Source of the DNA: Glaciecola sp034112105
GTDB taxonomy: Bacteria; Pseudomonadota; Gammaproteobacteria; Enterobacterales; Alteromonadaceae
Length of the DNA: 59,589 nucleotides
NCBI GenBank assembly: GCA_034112105.1
Contig: JAWUVZ010000009.1
Location: 1-59,589, forward strand
Direction: 5' to 3'
Shown: in pieces, positions 46,068-55,428 of the stretch
Numbering within the stretch: the first letter of the stretch is position 1
Layout of the letters: every line of letters begins with the position of its first letter
Notes under the pieces: model-generated
What the model was told of the DNA's origin: nothing
What the model saw: the letters and a program-made list of their open reading frames with translations, nothing else
The model's database searches: none
Made by a program: the position numbers and the translations under genes

Positions 46068-46154
46068 GTCTTGATGCAGCCTTTAATGAAAAGTTAGGAA
46101 TTAGTATGTTTGTAAATATTGAATTAAAACCACTAGTCTTGGTATTGAATGTAC

Positions 46155-47876
46155 TTAGTTGCTAGCCGCTCTAAAAATAGACTTTCCATTATTGATAGTC
46201 TCTAACACCTTAATATCTTTTATAGAGCCGGTAGGAACTAGCAGTGGATTTTTATCTAATATCACCATATCAGCTTGTTTACCTATTTCCAAAGAGCCTT
46301 TTATGTTCTCCTCAAAATGTTGATATGCACTCCACAACGTCATCGCTTTGAGTGCCTCCAGCGGTTTGATTTTGTGGTTTGATCCTAGTACTTGATTTGT
46401 TCTTGTTGTGCGGTTTACGGCACTATCTAAAATTCTCATCGCGTTTGGAAAGGTTACGGGTGCGTCTGAGTGAATAGTAAATTTTGTACCCTCACCTAAA
46501 AACCAACCGGTAGGCGAAATGTTCTGTGCTCGCTCAATACCTGCAACAGAATCTCTATGCCAGTCACCCCAGTAAAAAGTGTGCATTGGATAAAGAGCAG
46601 GAAATATTCCTAATTCTTTTAGCGTTTTAACTTGGTCTTTGCGGGTGAACTGACCATGTATCATAACAGTACGATGGTCGTAATCTTTCAATGAAGGCTG
46701 AAGTTGTCCCACCAGTTTTATTAACTGATCGATCGCAGCATCGCCGTTAGTGTGAACTAGCAATTGCCATTTATTATCGAAAGCTAGTTTCATCCATGCT
46801 AATGCCTCTTCATCTGAAAATGCGGGGTAGCCCTTATACTCAGCATTTTGTCCACTGGGTGCCTTGAAGTAGGGCTGAGTAAACCACGCAGTTTTTCCTT
46901 GAGGTGAACCGTCAAGGGTCAGTTTTACACCACCAATCCTAAAACCATGAGTGTATTCAGATGACATCAGATTGTCATGGAGTATCGGTGCATCGCCGAC
47001 CGCAGCGATATCAGGGTAAGCAATAATATCTACATCAAAACCGGTTGAGCCCGCTATTTTTGGCAATATATCAAGTGTTGCTAAATCAGTCTTGCCTTCT
47101 TGGACAGTGGTGAAACCATTTGAAACATATCTATGTTCAGCGGCTTTATAAAGCTTTACTAAGTCTTCATCGGTAAAGTCAGGGATGAGTTTGAAAAAAA
47201 GCATAAAATGAGCATTTTCCTGCATCACACCATTAGGTGTTTTGCCGTCAGTCTCTCTTTCAATAATACCTCCTGGAGGGTCTTGGCTTTCAGAAGAAAT
47301 ACCCATTAATTCAAGGGCTTTACTGTTATAAACACCTAAATGCCCTGACTGATGCATAATAACAATGGGTATTGTCGCAGAAACAGCATCTAAATCATGG
47401 CGTGTAGGATGGCGTTTTTCTTTTAGCTGAGAATCATCGTAGTTAAATCCTATTGCAACATTGTAGTCTTTGACAATAGGCGACGTTTGTATGTAATGAC
47501 GCATCGTTGTTTGTAAGTCGATAATAGTATTAACTGATCCATCGGGAAATGGTAATAGATTGGCCACAATCGCTTGGGTACCGACACCTGCAAAATGACT
47601 ATGTGCGTCTATAAAACCAGGCACAACTGTCTTTCCATTCAAATCGACTATTTCGGTGTCTGCGTTCTTATATTTTAGTATTTTGTCATCAGTACCTACA
47701 TCTAAAATTAATCCATTTTTTATGGCTAGGGCTTCAGAAAAGGGCGCTACATCATTCATTGTAATTACATTACCATTTATATAAATGGATTCTGCATAAG
47801 CATTTGGTTCTTGATGGCAAGATGCGCTCAAAAGAATAAGAGCTATTGGTAAAAAAGTTTTTAAAAGTATATTCAA
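46155..47876 (-). CDS. YtcJ-like amidohydrolase lipoprotein
   Basis: 573 residues. The signal sequence LLKTFLPIALILLSASCHQ ends in a lipobox (SASC), so the protein is probably a lipoprotein. The amidohydrolase-3 domain has GKTVVPGFIDAHSHFAGVG, GFTTVQEG, VKLTLDGSPQGKTAWF, LLVHTNGDAAIDQLI, RTVMIHGQFT and TIHSDAPVTFP, and ends with ADMVILDKNPLL. Family members hydrolyse cyclic or N-acyl amides; the substrate is unknown. It is monocistronic, with an EAL gene remnant immediately upstream. Confidence 0.92.
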   Translation of the reverse strand: MNILLKTFLPIALILLSASCHQEPNAYAESIYINGNVITMNDVAPFSEALAIKNGLILDVGTDDKILKYKNADTEIVDLNGKTVVPGFIDAHSHFAGVGTQAIVANLLPFPDGSVNTIIDLQTTMRHYIQTSPIVKDYNVAIGFNYDDSQLKEKRHPTRHDLDAVSATIPIVIMHQSGHLGVYNSKALELMGISSESQDPPGGIIERETDGKTPNGVMQENAHFMLFFKLIPDFTDEDLVKLYKAAEHRYVSNGFTTVQEGKTDLATLDILPKIAGSTGFDVDIIAYPDIAAVGDAPILHDNLMSSEYTHGFRIGGVKLTLDGSPQGKTAWFTQPYFKAPSGQNAEYKGYPAFSDEEALAWMKLAFDNKWQLLVHTNGDAAIDQLIKLVGQLQPSLKDYDHRTVMIHGQFTRKDQVKTLKELGIFPALYPMHTFYWGDWHRDSVAGIERAQNISPTGWFLGEGTKFTIHSDAPVTFPNAMRILDSAVNRTTRTNQVLGSNHKIKPLEALKAMTLWSAYQHFEENIKGSLEIGKQADMVILDKNPLLVPTGSIKDIKVLETINNGKSIFRAASN

Positions 47877-47919
47877 AGGTCTTTCCTTAGCTAAAAGAAT
47901 AATCTCTAGTCGTGTAATT

Positions 47920-48105
47920 CTACTGCATATTTTTTGGCAATTTAGCAGTACTCAATTCTTCTATCGGACAGGGCTTAGCAATGCCAAATCCTTGTGAATA
48001 ATGAACACCGATTTCAGTTAACTTTAATTCGATATCACGATTTTCGACAAATTCCGCTACCGTCTTTTTACCCATCACTGTTATTTCAAAGCATATCTGA
48101 GCTTT
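47920..48105 (-). pseudogene. EAL-domain phosphodiesterase remnant
   Basis: On the minus strand, an uninterrupted frame of 61 codons plus stop encodes KAQICFEIT directly followed by VMGKKTVAEFVEN, then a stretch ending EIGVHYSQGFGIAKPCPIEEL and a natural-looking C-terminus. In EAL domains CFEIT(E) and the GKKT(I/V)AEFVEN block are normally separated by about 60 residues that include the DDFG loop, so an in-frame internal deletion is apparent. A TGA precedes the Lys codon and no start codon or upstream EAL sequence is visible. Clearly a relic of a c-di-GMP phosphodiesterase gene. Confidence 0.85.
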
Positions 48106-48141
48106 TCAGTCATTGCAGCCAACAGACTGCAACGACTGAAA
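48104..48141 (-). terminator. Strong hairpin after the S9 peptidase gene
   Basis: 15-bp arms TTTCAGTCATTGCAG (48104-48118) and CTGCAACGACTGAAA (48127-48141) around an 8-nt loop, with one non-Watson-Crick position that becomes G:U in minus-strand RNA. It starts 6 bp after the S9 peptidase stop and probably protects or terminates that transcript, although no T-run follows. Confidence 0.7.
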
Positions 48142-48147
48142 CGCGGT

Positions 48148-50283
48148 TTATTCGTACTTTTTAAACCAAGCCAAAATATTCTCAATTTTGCCTACTAAAC
48201 GTGATGGCCTGCTCGCTATGCTGTGAGATGAACCTGGTACTTTAACCAATACAGTATCTACCTTTAGCAGCTTGAGCGCTTGATAATACTGCTCAGTCTC
48301 GGACATTGGAGTTCGTTTATCTTCAACCCCTGTTATTAACATCGTTGGTGTTACTACATTGCCTACTAATGACAATGGTGAGCGCTCCCAATAATGTTCA
48401 ACTTCTTCCCACGGCATGCCCGGGAATTGATAGGGAATTTGATACATACCGCTGTCGGCGGTAAGCACCTTCGATAACCAATTAATAACCGGCTTCGCCA
48501 CTACTGCAGCTTTAAAGCGGTCGGTTAACCCAATAGCATAAGCGGTTGCAATACCACCAGCAGAACCACCGGTAATATAGAGTCGTTCGGGTGTAACTAA
48601 ACCTTTTTCAATAAGTGCGTCGATACCCGACATGTGATCAGAAAAGTCATATTTTGACGAATATTTGTTTTGCAGCAAAAGTGCGAAGCGCTCGCCATAG
48701 CCAGTGCTTCCTCGGTGGTTGTTGTAAAATACGATATAACCTTCTGTGGCCATACGTTGCAACTCAGCCGAGAAGTGAGGGCCATAGGCCAAATGTGGAC
48801 CACCGTGAATTTCAGTAATTAATGGATACTTTTTGGTGTCGTCATAATCAGGTGGCAAAATATACCAACCATGAATTTCTTCACCGTCAATCGATGAGGC
48901 GTAAGTAAACTGTTCAATAGCACCTAATGTTTTATGGCCTAATAAGTCTTCATTTAATTGCGTCAGTTGTTTTTGTTTATTGCCTTGCTGAGCATAAATA
49001 TCCGCGGGACGGTCATGTCTTCCTTTGGTGAATGCAAGCGTATTGTTGGCATAACTAAAAGTACCACTGGTATAAGGTCTACCGAGTGTTGTGCCGCTAA
49101 GGCCAGAGGTAACGTTGCTATGCGCTGCACTCGACAACGTCACATAATCAATTTGCGTAATGCCTCGGAGCATTTGTTGATAATAGAGTCCCGAGTTGTC
49201 TTTCCAATGAAAATTAGACAATGAGTTATCGACGTCAGCTGACAAATTCCGATCATTTTTGCCATTCACCTCCATTACATGCAAATAGGTGTTTCGATAC
49301 GCTAGCTTTTTATCATCGCGTTTTGAGTAGGCGACGTATTTGCCGTTAGGGGATACGCTTGGGTTGCTTTCACTGCCAGCAGCCTTGGTCAGTTGAGTGA
49401 ATTTACCACCCATATCGACAGCAAAAATATCTGATTCACCAGGCTCATACTCCCAGTTAGCTGAACGGTTAGCGGAAAAGTAGATATGTTGGCTATCGGC
49501 GCCCCAGCTCAGTGAACCGCGATGGTGGTAGTTACCTGATGACAGTTGCCTAGCAGTGCCACCCTCGGCAGGTACAACGAAGATTTGAGTGAATACAGGG
49601 TCAAGCACGCCTTGACCATCAGCTTGATATCTCGCTTTGGTAATATATTCGAATGGCTCTGACCACTTAGCCCCTTTTGGTTTTGCTGGCATATTCACCT
49701 TAAACGGTTTTTCGTCCGACTTGACGTTCATGGTAAAAGCGATCGTTTTGCCATCAGGTGCCCAAGCTATAGATGATGGAGAAGCCTCTACGTTGGTGAT
49801 CAGCGCAGTTTGACCAGTGTCCATCCAACGCACATACAATTGCGGTCTTCCTTCTGAATTTGAAACGAAAGCCAAACGTTTACCGTCGGGCGACCAACGG
49901 GCAGAATAGTGATTCTTTTGTGATGAAACAATCGGACGATGGCTTTCACCCTTAGCATCGACAATCCACACACTTGAACGGGTGCTGTCAGTCATGATGT
50001 CATTTGATCGGCGCACGTAAACGATATCTTTGCCATTCGGTGATACTTGAGGATCAGTTGCGTACTCGAGCTCGAAAATATCCTCTGCTTGAAAGTGAGA
50101 ATGCGCAATACCGTCTAGCTTTTGGCTAGCTGAAGCAGCCGGCTCTGCTTCTTTTGCTTGCAACATACCGATAGCAAATGTAGCGCTCAGTAAAAGAAAA
50201 CGTGCTACAACTGAATATGGTAAAAACGTTTGTGGTTTTTTTGCAGTTTGCCTTGCTACCTTTGCATTAATGCTTAGCTTCAT
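48148..50283 (-). CDS. Exported S9 family peptidase (DPP/acylaminoacyl-peptidase type)
   Basis: 711 residues from ATG 50283, which precedes a plausible signal peptide (VVARFLLLSATFAIGMLQAK) and follows AGGGATA; the frame is open 20 codons further upstream. A TolB/WD-like propeller at about 70-430 has repeats such as SPDGKRLAFVSNSEGRPQLY and WAPDGKTIAFTMN. The catalytic alpha/beta-hydrolase domain has Ser in YITGGSAGGIATAYA, Asp in ITGVEDKRTPMSE and His in VPGSSHSIASRPS. It would release dipeptides or acyl-amino acids in the periplasm. Monocistronic. Confidence 0.94.
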   Translation of the reverse strand: MKLSINAKVARQTAKKPQTFLPYSVVARFLLLSATFAIGMLQAKEAEPAASASQKLDGIAHSHFQAEDIFELEYATDPQVSPNGKDIVYVRRSNDIMTDSTRSSVWIVDAKGESHRPIVSSQKNHYSARWSPDGKRLAFVSNSEGRPQLYVRWMDTGQTALITNVEASPSSIAWAPDGKTIAFTMNVKSDEKPFKVNMPAKPKGAKWSEPFEYITKARYQADGQGVLDPVFTQIFVVPAEGGTARQLSSGNYHHRGSLSWGADSQHIYFSANRSANWEYEPGESDIFAVDMGGKFTQLTKAAGSESNPSVSPNGKYVAYSKRDDKKLAYRNTYLHVMEVNGKNDRNLSADVDNSLSNFHWKDNSGLYYQQMLRGITQIDYVTLSSAAHSNVTSGLSGTTLGRPYTSGTFSYANNTLAFTKGRHDRPADIYAQQGNKQKQLTQLNEDLLGHKTLGAIEQFTYASSIDGEEIHGWYILPPDYDDTKKYPLITEIHGGPHLAYGPHFSAELQRMATEGYIVFYNNHRGSTGYGERFALLLQNKYSSKYDFSDHMSGIDALIEKGLVTPERLYITGGSAGGIATAYAIGLTDRFKAAVVAKPVINWLSKVLTADSGMYQIPYQFPGMPWEEVEHYWERSPLSLVGNVVTPTMLITGVEDKRTPMSETEQYYQALKLLKVDTVLVKVPGSSHSIASRPSRLVGKIENILAWFKKYE

Positions 50284-50563
50284 TATTACTATTATCCCTA
50301 AACCGTTTATATGCATGCAAAGCTGCCCAAATGCGACTTTCACATGCTACCTATTATTATTGAAACTTTACCTAGACCATAAATGATCACTGATTCAGTG
50401 CCAACTATTTTCGATAAATTCTTAAGAAATTCATTTAACTTAAGTTGAATGCTAATCAACTACTGACTCATTCACCTTATTTATTCCTGTTATCAATACC
50501 TTGTTGGATACTAGGATCTAGGTAATATAGGTAATACATTAAAAAATGAGGCTTCGGTAATTC

Positions 50564-51691
50564 ATGACAGCGCAATTTAATACTTTTATTCCACCTGTTA
50601 GAACATTGATGGGCCCAGGTCCTTCAGATGTTGACCCGCGCATATTAAACGCACTTTCACGTCCAACGGTTGGGCACTTAGATCCTGCGTTTATTCAACT
50701 GATGGACGAAGTGAAATTATTACTACAATACGCTTTCCAAACTGAAAACCAGCTAACTATGCCAGTCTCCGCGCCGGGCTCTGCGGGAATGGAATCTGTC
50801 TTTGTCAATTTATTAGAACCTGGCGACAAAGTAATAGTGTGTCAAAACGGTGTGTTCGGTGGCCGTATGCAGCAAAACGTTACTCGTTGTGGTGCAACTG
50901 CCGTCATGGTGCAAGACGATTGGAGTAAGCCAACGGACCTGCATAAATTGGAAGACGCCCTAAAAGCCAATCCCGATGCTAAAGCAGTTGCTTTTGTGCA
51001 TGCAGAAACATCAACCGGTGTGCGCAACGATGCAAAGGCGCTTTGCGCTTTAGCGAAACAATATGACTGTTTAACCATAGTCGATGCGGTAACGTCTTTA
51101 GGTGGCATTGAACTTGACGTACATGGATGGCAAATAGATGCTATTTATTCAGGCACACAAAAATGCTTATCTTGCGTACCGGGTTTATCTCCTATTTCAT
51201 TTAGTCAACAAGCCGTTGATGTTATCAAAAACCGCAAAACCAAGGTGCAAAGTTGGTTCCTAGATATGGAACTTGTTATGGCCTACTGGGGGCAAGGGGG
51301 AAAACGCGCTTACCACCATACCGCACCGGTCAATAGTATATATGCCTTGCATGAATCATTGCGGATTTTACACAATGAAGGTTTGCAAGCGGCTTGGCAG
51401 CGTCATACTGATATGCACTTGGCACTCAAAGCGGGTCTTGAAAATATAGGTCTTGAGTTTATGGTTGAAGCAACCTATCGCTTACCGCAGCTTAATTTGG
51501 TGGGTATTCCTGATGGGGTTGACGATGCCAAAATCCGTGGTCAATTGCTCAATGAATTTGACCTGGAAATTGGTGCTGGTTTGGGTGAACTAGCAGGAAA
51601 AGCATGGCGCATAGGCTTAATGGGATACGGCAGCAATAGAAAGAATGTAGATTACTGCGTTAACGCATTAACCTCTGTTCTAAAACGCTAA
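50564..51691 (+). CDS. Class V aminotransferase (alanine/serine-glyoxylate or -pyruvate type)
   Basis: 375 residues. PLP enzyme with MGPGPSDVDPRILNALSRPT at the start, as in alanine:glyoxylate and serine:pyruvate aminotransferases. The cofactor Asp is in LTIVDAVTSLGGIELDVHGW, and the Schiff-base Lys is in IYSGTQKCLSCVPGLSPISF. Substrate-binding YHHTAPVNSIYALHESLR and the C-terminal GLGELAGKAWRIGLMGYGS are conserved. It converts glyoxylate to glycine or acts on related amino acids. Convergent with the deacylase gene at 51729; no obvious operon partners. Confidence 0.94.
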   Translation: MTAQFNTFIPPVRTLMGPGPSDVDPRILNALSRPTVGHLDPAFIQLMDEVKLLLQYAFQTENQLTMPVSAPGSAGMESVFVNLLEPGDKVIVCQNGVFGGRMQQNVTRCGATAVMVQDDWSKPTDLHKLEDALKANPDAKAVAFVHAETSTGVRNDAKALCALAKQYDCLTIVDAVTSLGGIELDVHGWQIDAIYSGTQKCLSCVPGLSPISFSQQAVDVIKNRKTKVQSWFLDMELVMAYWGQGGKRAYHHTAPVNSIYALHESLRILHNEGLQAAWQRHTDMHLALKAGLENIGLEFMVEATYRLPQLNLVGIPDGVDDAKIRGQLLNEFDLEIGAGLGELAGKAWRIGLMGYGSNRKNVDYCVNALTSVLKR

Positions 51692-51728
51692 TTAGATTGA
51701 GTCATATTTGGGCTAAGTTCCCCTAAAG

Positions 51729-52859
51729 CTATATTTCAAAGTAATTGGTAAAGCACTTATACAATTGTGTACCGCCTAGTACACTGGCAGATGGAAAGTG
51801 CAATATCGGTATCAAATCACATGGCGCGTTCACCAAACTAATTGCTTGCTCATCATCAAGTAAATCAATATTAAGTGCTCGCGCCATCAATTCACCTTTT
51901 TTAACAAACTGTCCTGGCTTTGCTACGTATTCAACCATGCCACCAAAACGACTATACATTATTTTATAGTCTCTTAAATAAACGGCATAACGTGTTATAT
52001 TTTCGGGTTTTTGTAAGGGGGTAACGAAACATTTTTTGTATGACAAATATGAAAGGATCCCTTTGGAATCTTCTTTGCCGGCATCAAAATCGATGACTTC
52101 TTGAGAGCCCATTTCAACCGTAAACGCTTCAATCCCAAAGTCCCACTCGGAACCTGGAAAACGTTCTATCAATGAATCTGTTAAAGACCACCAAGGACAA
52201 AATGTGGCTTCATCTAAGGCCCCAGAAAACACGTTATTGATTAAGATTACATGAGGAATATTGAAATACTTGGCTGATTCTCTCGCATACTCAGGAACAT
52301 AGATGTGTCGCGTAGAAACAGGTCCGTTGTGAAGGTCTAAAACGATATCGGCTTCTAGTGCCATGAGTTGCAATTTTAGGTTTAAGCACTCGGCGAGTCC
52401 AAGTCCCCACTCATTGTTCAACCTTTCTTCAATCGAAGCTCTTAGTTTACTGCGATATTCTTGCTTTAATTCACTGATGTCCATATCAGGTTGTATTTTG
52501 TCGGCAAATTCAGAAATTAAACCTTTATTGTAATGGTAAGCCCTATTCCAGTTTTGGCCATTAACCGGATCGAAACGCCCCAGCGTATACTCCCCTGACT
52601 TTAAATTACTGCCCACTGGGTTGCAGTTGGGAACCAAAGTAACCTCTCCCCGCAGCGGGGCACCTTGCAGTTCTTTAAGAAGATGCAGGAGTACAACGTT
52701 TCCTTGAACCTCCGCACCGTGTATTGAGCTTTGGATATATACTTTAGGACCAGGTACATTGCTGACGAACTTATAAACGGGTACGTTTAAATTTCTCCCT
52801 GAGGCGTTTTGTGCGACAACAAGATATTCTTTAGAAAACTTTACTTTCAATGATGACAT
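51729..52859 (-). CDS. Succinylglutamate desuccinylase/aspartoacylase-like M14 family protein
   Basis: 376 residues. Zinc-binding motif QSSIHGAEVQGNVVLLHLL gives His and Glu, and VLDLHNGPVSTRHIYVPEYA the second His. A C-terminal catalytic Glu is likely in AFTVEMGSQEVIDF. A beta-strand C-terminal domain (VEYVAKPGQFVKKGELMARA) is typical of the AstE/AspA-like M14 group. Such enzymes remove acyl groups from N-acyl amino acids or ring-open related amides. Substrate unknown. It ends 37 bp from the convergent aminotransferase gene. Confidence 0.9.
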   Translation of the reverse strand: MSSLKVKFSKEYLVVAQNASGRNLNVPVYKFVSNVPGPKVYIQSSIHGAEVQGNVVLLHLLKELQGAPLRGEVTLVPNCNPVGSNLKSGEYTLGRFDPVNGQNWNRAYHYNKGLISEFADKIQPDMDISELKQEYRSKLRASIEERLNNEWGLGLAECLNLKLQLMALEADIVLDLHNGPVSTRHIYVPEYARESAKYFNIPHVILINNVFSGALDEATFCPWWSLTDSLIERFPGSEWDFGIEAFTVEMGSQEVIDFDAGKEDSKGILSYLSYKKCFVTPLQKPENITRYAVYLRDYKIMYSRFGGMVEYVAKPGQFVKKGELMARALNIDLLDDEQAISLVNAPCDLIPILHFPSASVLGGTQLYKCFTNYFEI

Positions 52860-53206
52860 TAGGCTTAAACATTCTGGGGAAGCGCATCCCGTCAGTGTAA
52901 AATAGTGTCCTACTTAGTCAAGGTTTTAAAAATATTTGACTAATTACGCCGAGTTAAAGCTGATTAAAATTTAAATTGATCTTGGTGATAGTCATATAAC
53001 ATTTTGTGTGACTAGCCAGCGCTATGTCAGCATGCTATTTTTTGCACATAAACTCAGCGTGTTTTCGTGCCTTGTTTTTTGAACAGGGTTATGAATAGGG
53101 CTTCATTATGGCTATGAATATAAATAGCCCTATCGGCGCTTTTCGACAAAACTCTCCTTGTGATTAAACAACAATTGGCTCAACAACTTTTAAAAGGAAA
53201 ATTCGA
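52860..53206. other. 347-bp divergent intergenic region
   Basis: No gene seen in either strand. It must hold the promoters of the M14-like gene (minus) and the MDR oxidoreductase (plus). The only structured element noticed is a long interrupted hairpin at 53095-53133. A ribosome-binding site AAAAGGAAAA precedes the MDR start. Confidence 0.6.
53095..53133. repeat. Nested inverted repeat upstream of the MDR gene
   Basis: Outer arms ATAGGGCT and AGCCCTAT, perfect over 8 bp, enclose inner arms TTCAT and ATGAA. It lies 73 bp upstream of the oxidoreductase start. It has no T-run; it could be a 5'-UTR structure or a binding site. Confidence 0.4.
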
Positions 53207-54325
53207 ATGACCAAATCTAAACAGCTATTTAGTACTATTTCATCCAAGGGAGAACTTTCACTCTCATTAGTTGAAGTTGATATACCTAGGCCAAAACCTC
53301 ACGAAGTTGTTATTAAAATTGAAGCTGCGCCAATCAATCCATCTGATATGTGGCCAATGTTCGGTCCAGCTGACTTGCGCGCAGCCAGCTTTTCTGACGA
53401 TGATAAAACGCTTAAAGCACCGTTACATGAAGGCATGCTCTCAAGAATAAAACCACGTATAGACCAGACATTACCCATCGGTAATGAAGGTGCAGGAACG
53501 GTTGTTGCTGCAGGTGACAGCCCTCAGGCTCAGGCTTTAATGGGTAAAACAGTTGCTATTCTCTCTGGGGCAACCTACAGCGAATATTGCTGTGTACCAG
53601 TTCAAGCTTGCATTGTGCACAACGAGGACACAACAGCAAAGCAGGCGGCATCATCTTTTGTCAATCCGTTAACGGCGCTGTGTATGATTGAGACTATGCG
53701 TCAGGAGGGTCACAAGGCGTTAGTGCACACAGCGGCAGCTTCAAGTTTGGGCATTATGCTGAATAAAGTATGCATTCAGGCTGGCATTGCTTTGGTAAAT
53801 ATTGTTCGTAAGCAAGAACAAGTCGATATATTGAAAGCCTTGGGGGCGAAGTACGTTCTTAATTCAAGCGATGACAATTTTAAGAAGGATCTATACAAGG
53901 CCATTGATGCGACCGGTGCAACATTAGCATTTGACGCGATTGGTGGTGGCACGTTAGTGAGTGATATTTTAACGGCAATGGAAGCGGTTGGAAGTAAAGA
54001 TGCAACAGGCTTTAACACATACGGTTCTGCTGAAAACAAGCAAGTTTATATCTACGGTGGGCTGGACTTTTCGCCTAGTGTTTTAAACCGAGCGTATGGC
54101 ATGACTTGGGGGATCGGTGGTTGGTTGTTGATGCGCTTCTTGGGTAAGTTAGAAATTACGCAAGTATTAGCCATGCATAAACGTGTAGCTGATGAAATTA
54201 ATACGACTTTTGCTTTGGATTTTAGTGACGAGATTAGCTTAGAAGAGGCTATGCAACCTGCAAACGTTGCGCGTTATAATGCGAAGAAAACGGGTGAAAA
54301 ATTCCTGATTAATCCATCTAAGTAA
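53207..54325 (+). CDS. MDR-superfamily NAD(P)H oxidoreductase (quinone reductase/enoyl reductase-like)
   Basis: 372 residues. GroES-like domain at about 1-140 with PKPHEVVIKIEAAPINPSDM and LPIGNEGAGTVVAAG; Rossmann domain at about 150-300 with ALVHTAAASSLGIMLNKVCI and LKALGAKYVLNSSD, followed by TLAFDAIGGGTLVSDIL. It lacks the structural zinc Cys cluster of alcohol dehydrogenases, so a zinc-free quinone or enone reductase is expected. The AHTAAAS/VHTAAASSLG motif matches this subgroup. It has its own terminator and appears monocistronic. Confidence 0.92.
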   Translation: MTKSKQLFSTISSKGELSLSLVEVDIPRPKPHEVVIKIEAAPINPSDMWPMFGPADLRAASFSDDDKTLKAPLHEGMLSRIKPRIDQTLPIGNEGAGTVVAAGDSPQAQALMGKTVAILSGATYSEYCCVPVQACIVHNEDTTAKQAASSFVNPLTALCMIETMRQEGHKALVHTAAASSLGIMLNKVCIQAGIALVNIVRKQEQVDILKALGAKYVLNSSDDNFKKDLYKAIDATGATLAFDAIGGGTLVSDILTAMEAVGSKDATGFNTYGSAENKQVYIYGGLDFSPSVLNRAYGMTWGIGGWLLMRFLGKLEITQVLAMHKRVADEINTTFALDFSDEISLEEAMQPANVARYNAKKTGEKFLINPSK

Positions 54326-54346
54326 GTTTTTTTGGTTAGTGTTTTT

Positions 54347-54371
54347 AAGGGCTTCAATTGAAGCCCTTTTT
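54347..54371 (+). terminator. Rho-independent terminator of the MDR gene
   Basis: Perfect 9-bp stem AAGGGCTTC - AATT - GAAGCCCTT followed by TTT, starting 21 bp after the MDR stop. Confidence 0.92.
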
Positions 54372-54575
54372 ATTTGCACATTTTGGTTCGAGACCGCGTA
54401 TTTATCAGTGCAACGCGATTTCTGTGTTTAACTTACTAAGCTGCGGTGTTTGTACCTGGTTCTCTTCTTGGCTGAATATTGATGGTCGCTTTGCCCTTGA
54501 ATCTTTGCTGAGTCGAAGTTCAAAGCGCCGCACTCTCGGTCATTCGATGTGTGCCACAATGTCATTTTGCTAACA

Positions 54576-55229
54576 CTACATGTCTTTAGGAAAAACTACG
54601 TTCTCAGGATACTTGGCAGTGATTGTAGAAAAAAAGCGATAAACCTTTTGCATATCATCATCGAAATTACCGTCACTCAAAAATACAGGACCAAACACAA
54701 TGCGTTTACGCGCAAAATCAAAGCCAATTAATACGACGTGAGCTTTGGCTTGATGCGCAATCGCTAAAAATCCGGTTTTCCAAGGGAATTTGGGCGACCG
54801 AGTTCCTTCTGGAGCAACGGCTAAAATCATTTTTTCTTGTGCGTTGAATTGAGTTACTACTTCACCAACTACCCCATGAGCTGATTTTCGATCAACGGGT
54901 ATGCCGCCAATTAATTCAAGCAACTGCTTAACGACGGGTACAAAAATGCTGTGTTTTCCTAAAAAACGAATTTTAATTCGTAACGCAAACAACACGCTAA
55001 CACCTAAAAAGAAATCCCAGTTTGAGGTGTGTGGTGCAATAGCTAATACCAGTTTAGGATGCTGCGGTAATTCCCCTTCGAATTTCCAACCTGTGACACT
55101 AAGCAGTGAGTCACCAAGCCAGCGGGTGAATTTATTACCACCTTTAGGAGGACTATTTGGATTATCAGTGATTGAGTTATTAATAACCTGCACACCCGTT
55201 GTTAAAAGTGATATCGACCTTGCTTTCAT
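54576..55229 (-). CDS. PlsC-like 1-acylglycerol-3-phosphate acyltransferase family protein
   Basis: 217 residues. Acyltransferase motif I is LAIAPHTSNWDFFLG (H-x4-D), motif II LGKHSIFVPVVKQLLELIGG, motif III AVAPEGTRSPKFPWKTGFL (EGTR) and a final hydrophobic VVLIGFDFARKR. It probably acylates a lysophospholipid or similar acceptor at the inner membrane. Shorter than PlsC (about 245), and closer to the small acyltransferase group. No operon partners. It is divergent from the methyltransferase gene across about 110-200 bp. Confidence 0.9.
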   Translation of the reverse strand: MKARSISLLTTGVQVINNSITDNPNSPPKGGNKFTRWLGDSLLSVTGWKFEGELPQHPKLVLAIAPHTSNWDFFLGVSVLFALRIKIRFLGKHSIFVPVVKQLLELIGGIPVDRKSAHGVVGEVVTQFNAQEKMILAVAPEGTRSPKFPWKTGFLAIAHQAKAHVVLIGFDFARKRIVFGPVFLSDGNFDDDMQKVYRFFSTITAKYPENVVFPKDM

Positions 55230-55428
55230 TGAGCACGGTAAAGTGCATTAACCTAGACTTCATAAAGCTGAGCTCCATCTTGTTCTCATTGCTCCATCAT
55301 AGTGAGTTAACTTTACATAAACAACTTTTTAAAATGCTTGCTTGTATATAAGGCGCATGGGTAACATGTTCTATAGCGTAGCGTTAAATCTTTTAGGCAA
55401 GCGGGGAATTACACCGATAATGATCACT

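Noticed and set aside
45249..48105. One split gene made of the Cache protein and the EAL relic
   Set aside because: On the minus strand the EAL relic lies upstream of the Cache protein with a complete amidohydrolase gene between; domain order would be reversed for a Cache-GGDEF-EAL protein.
54358..54573. 71-codon open frame after the MDR gene
   Set aside because: It begins inside the MDR terminator stem and has no recognisable domain.
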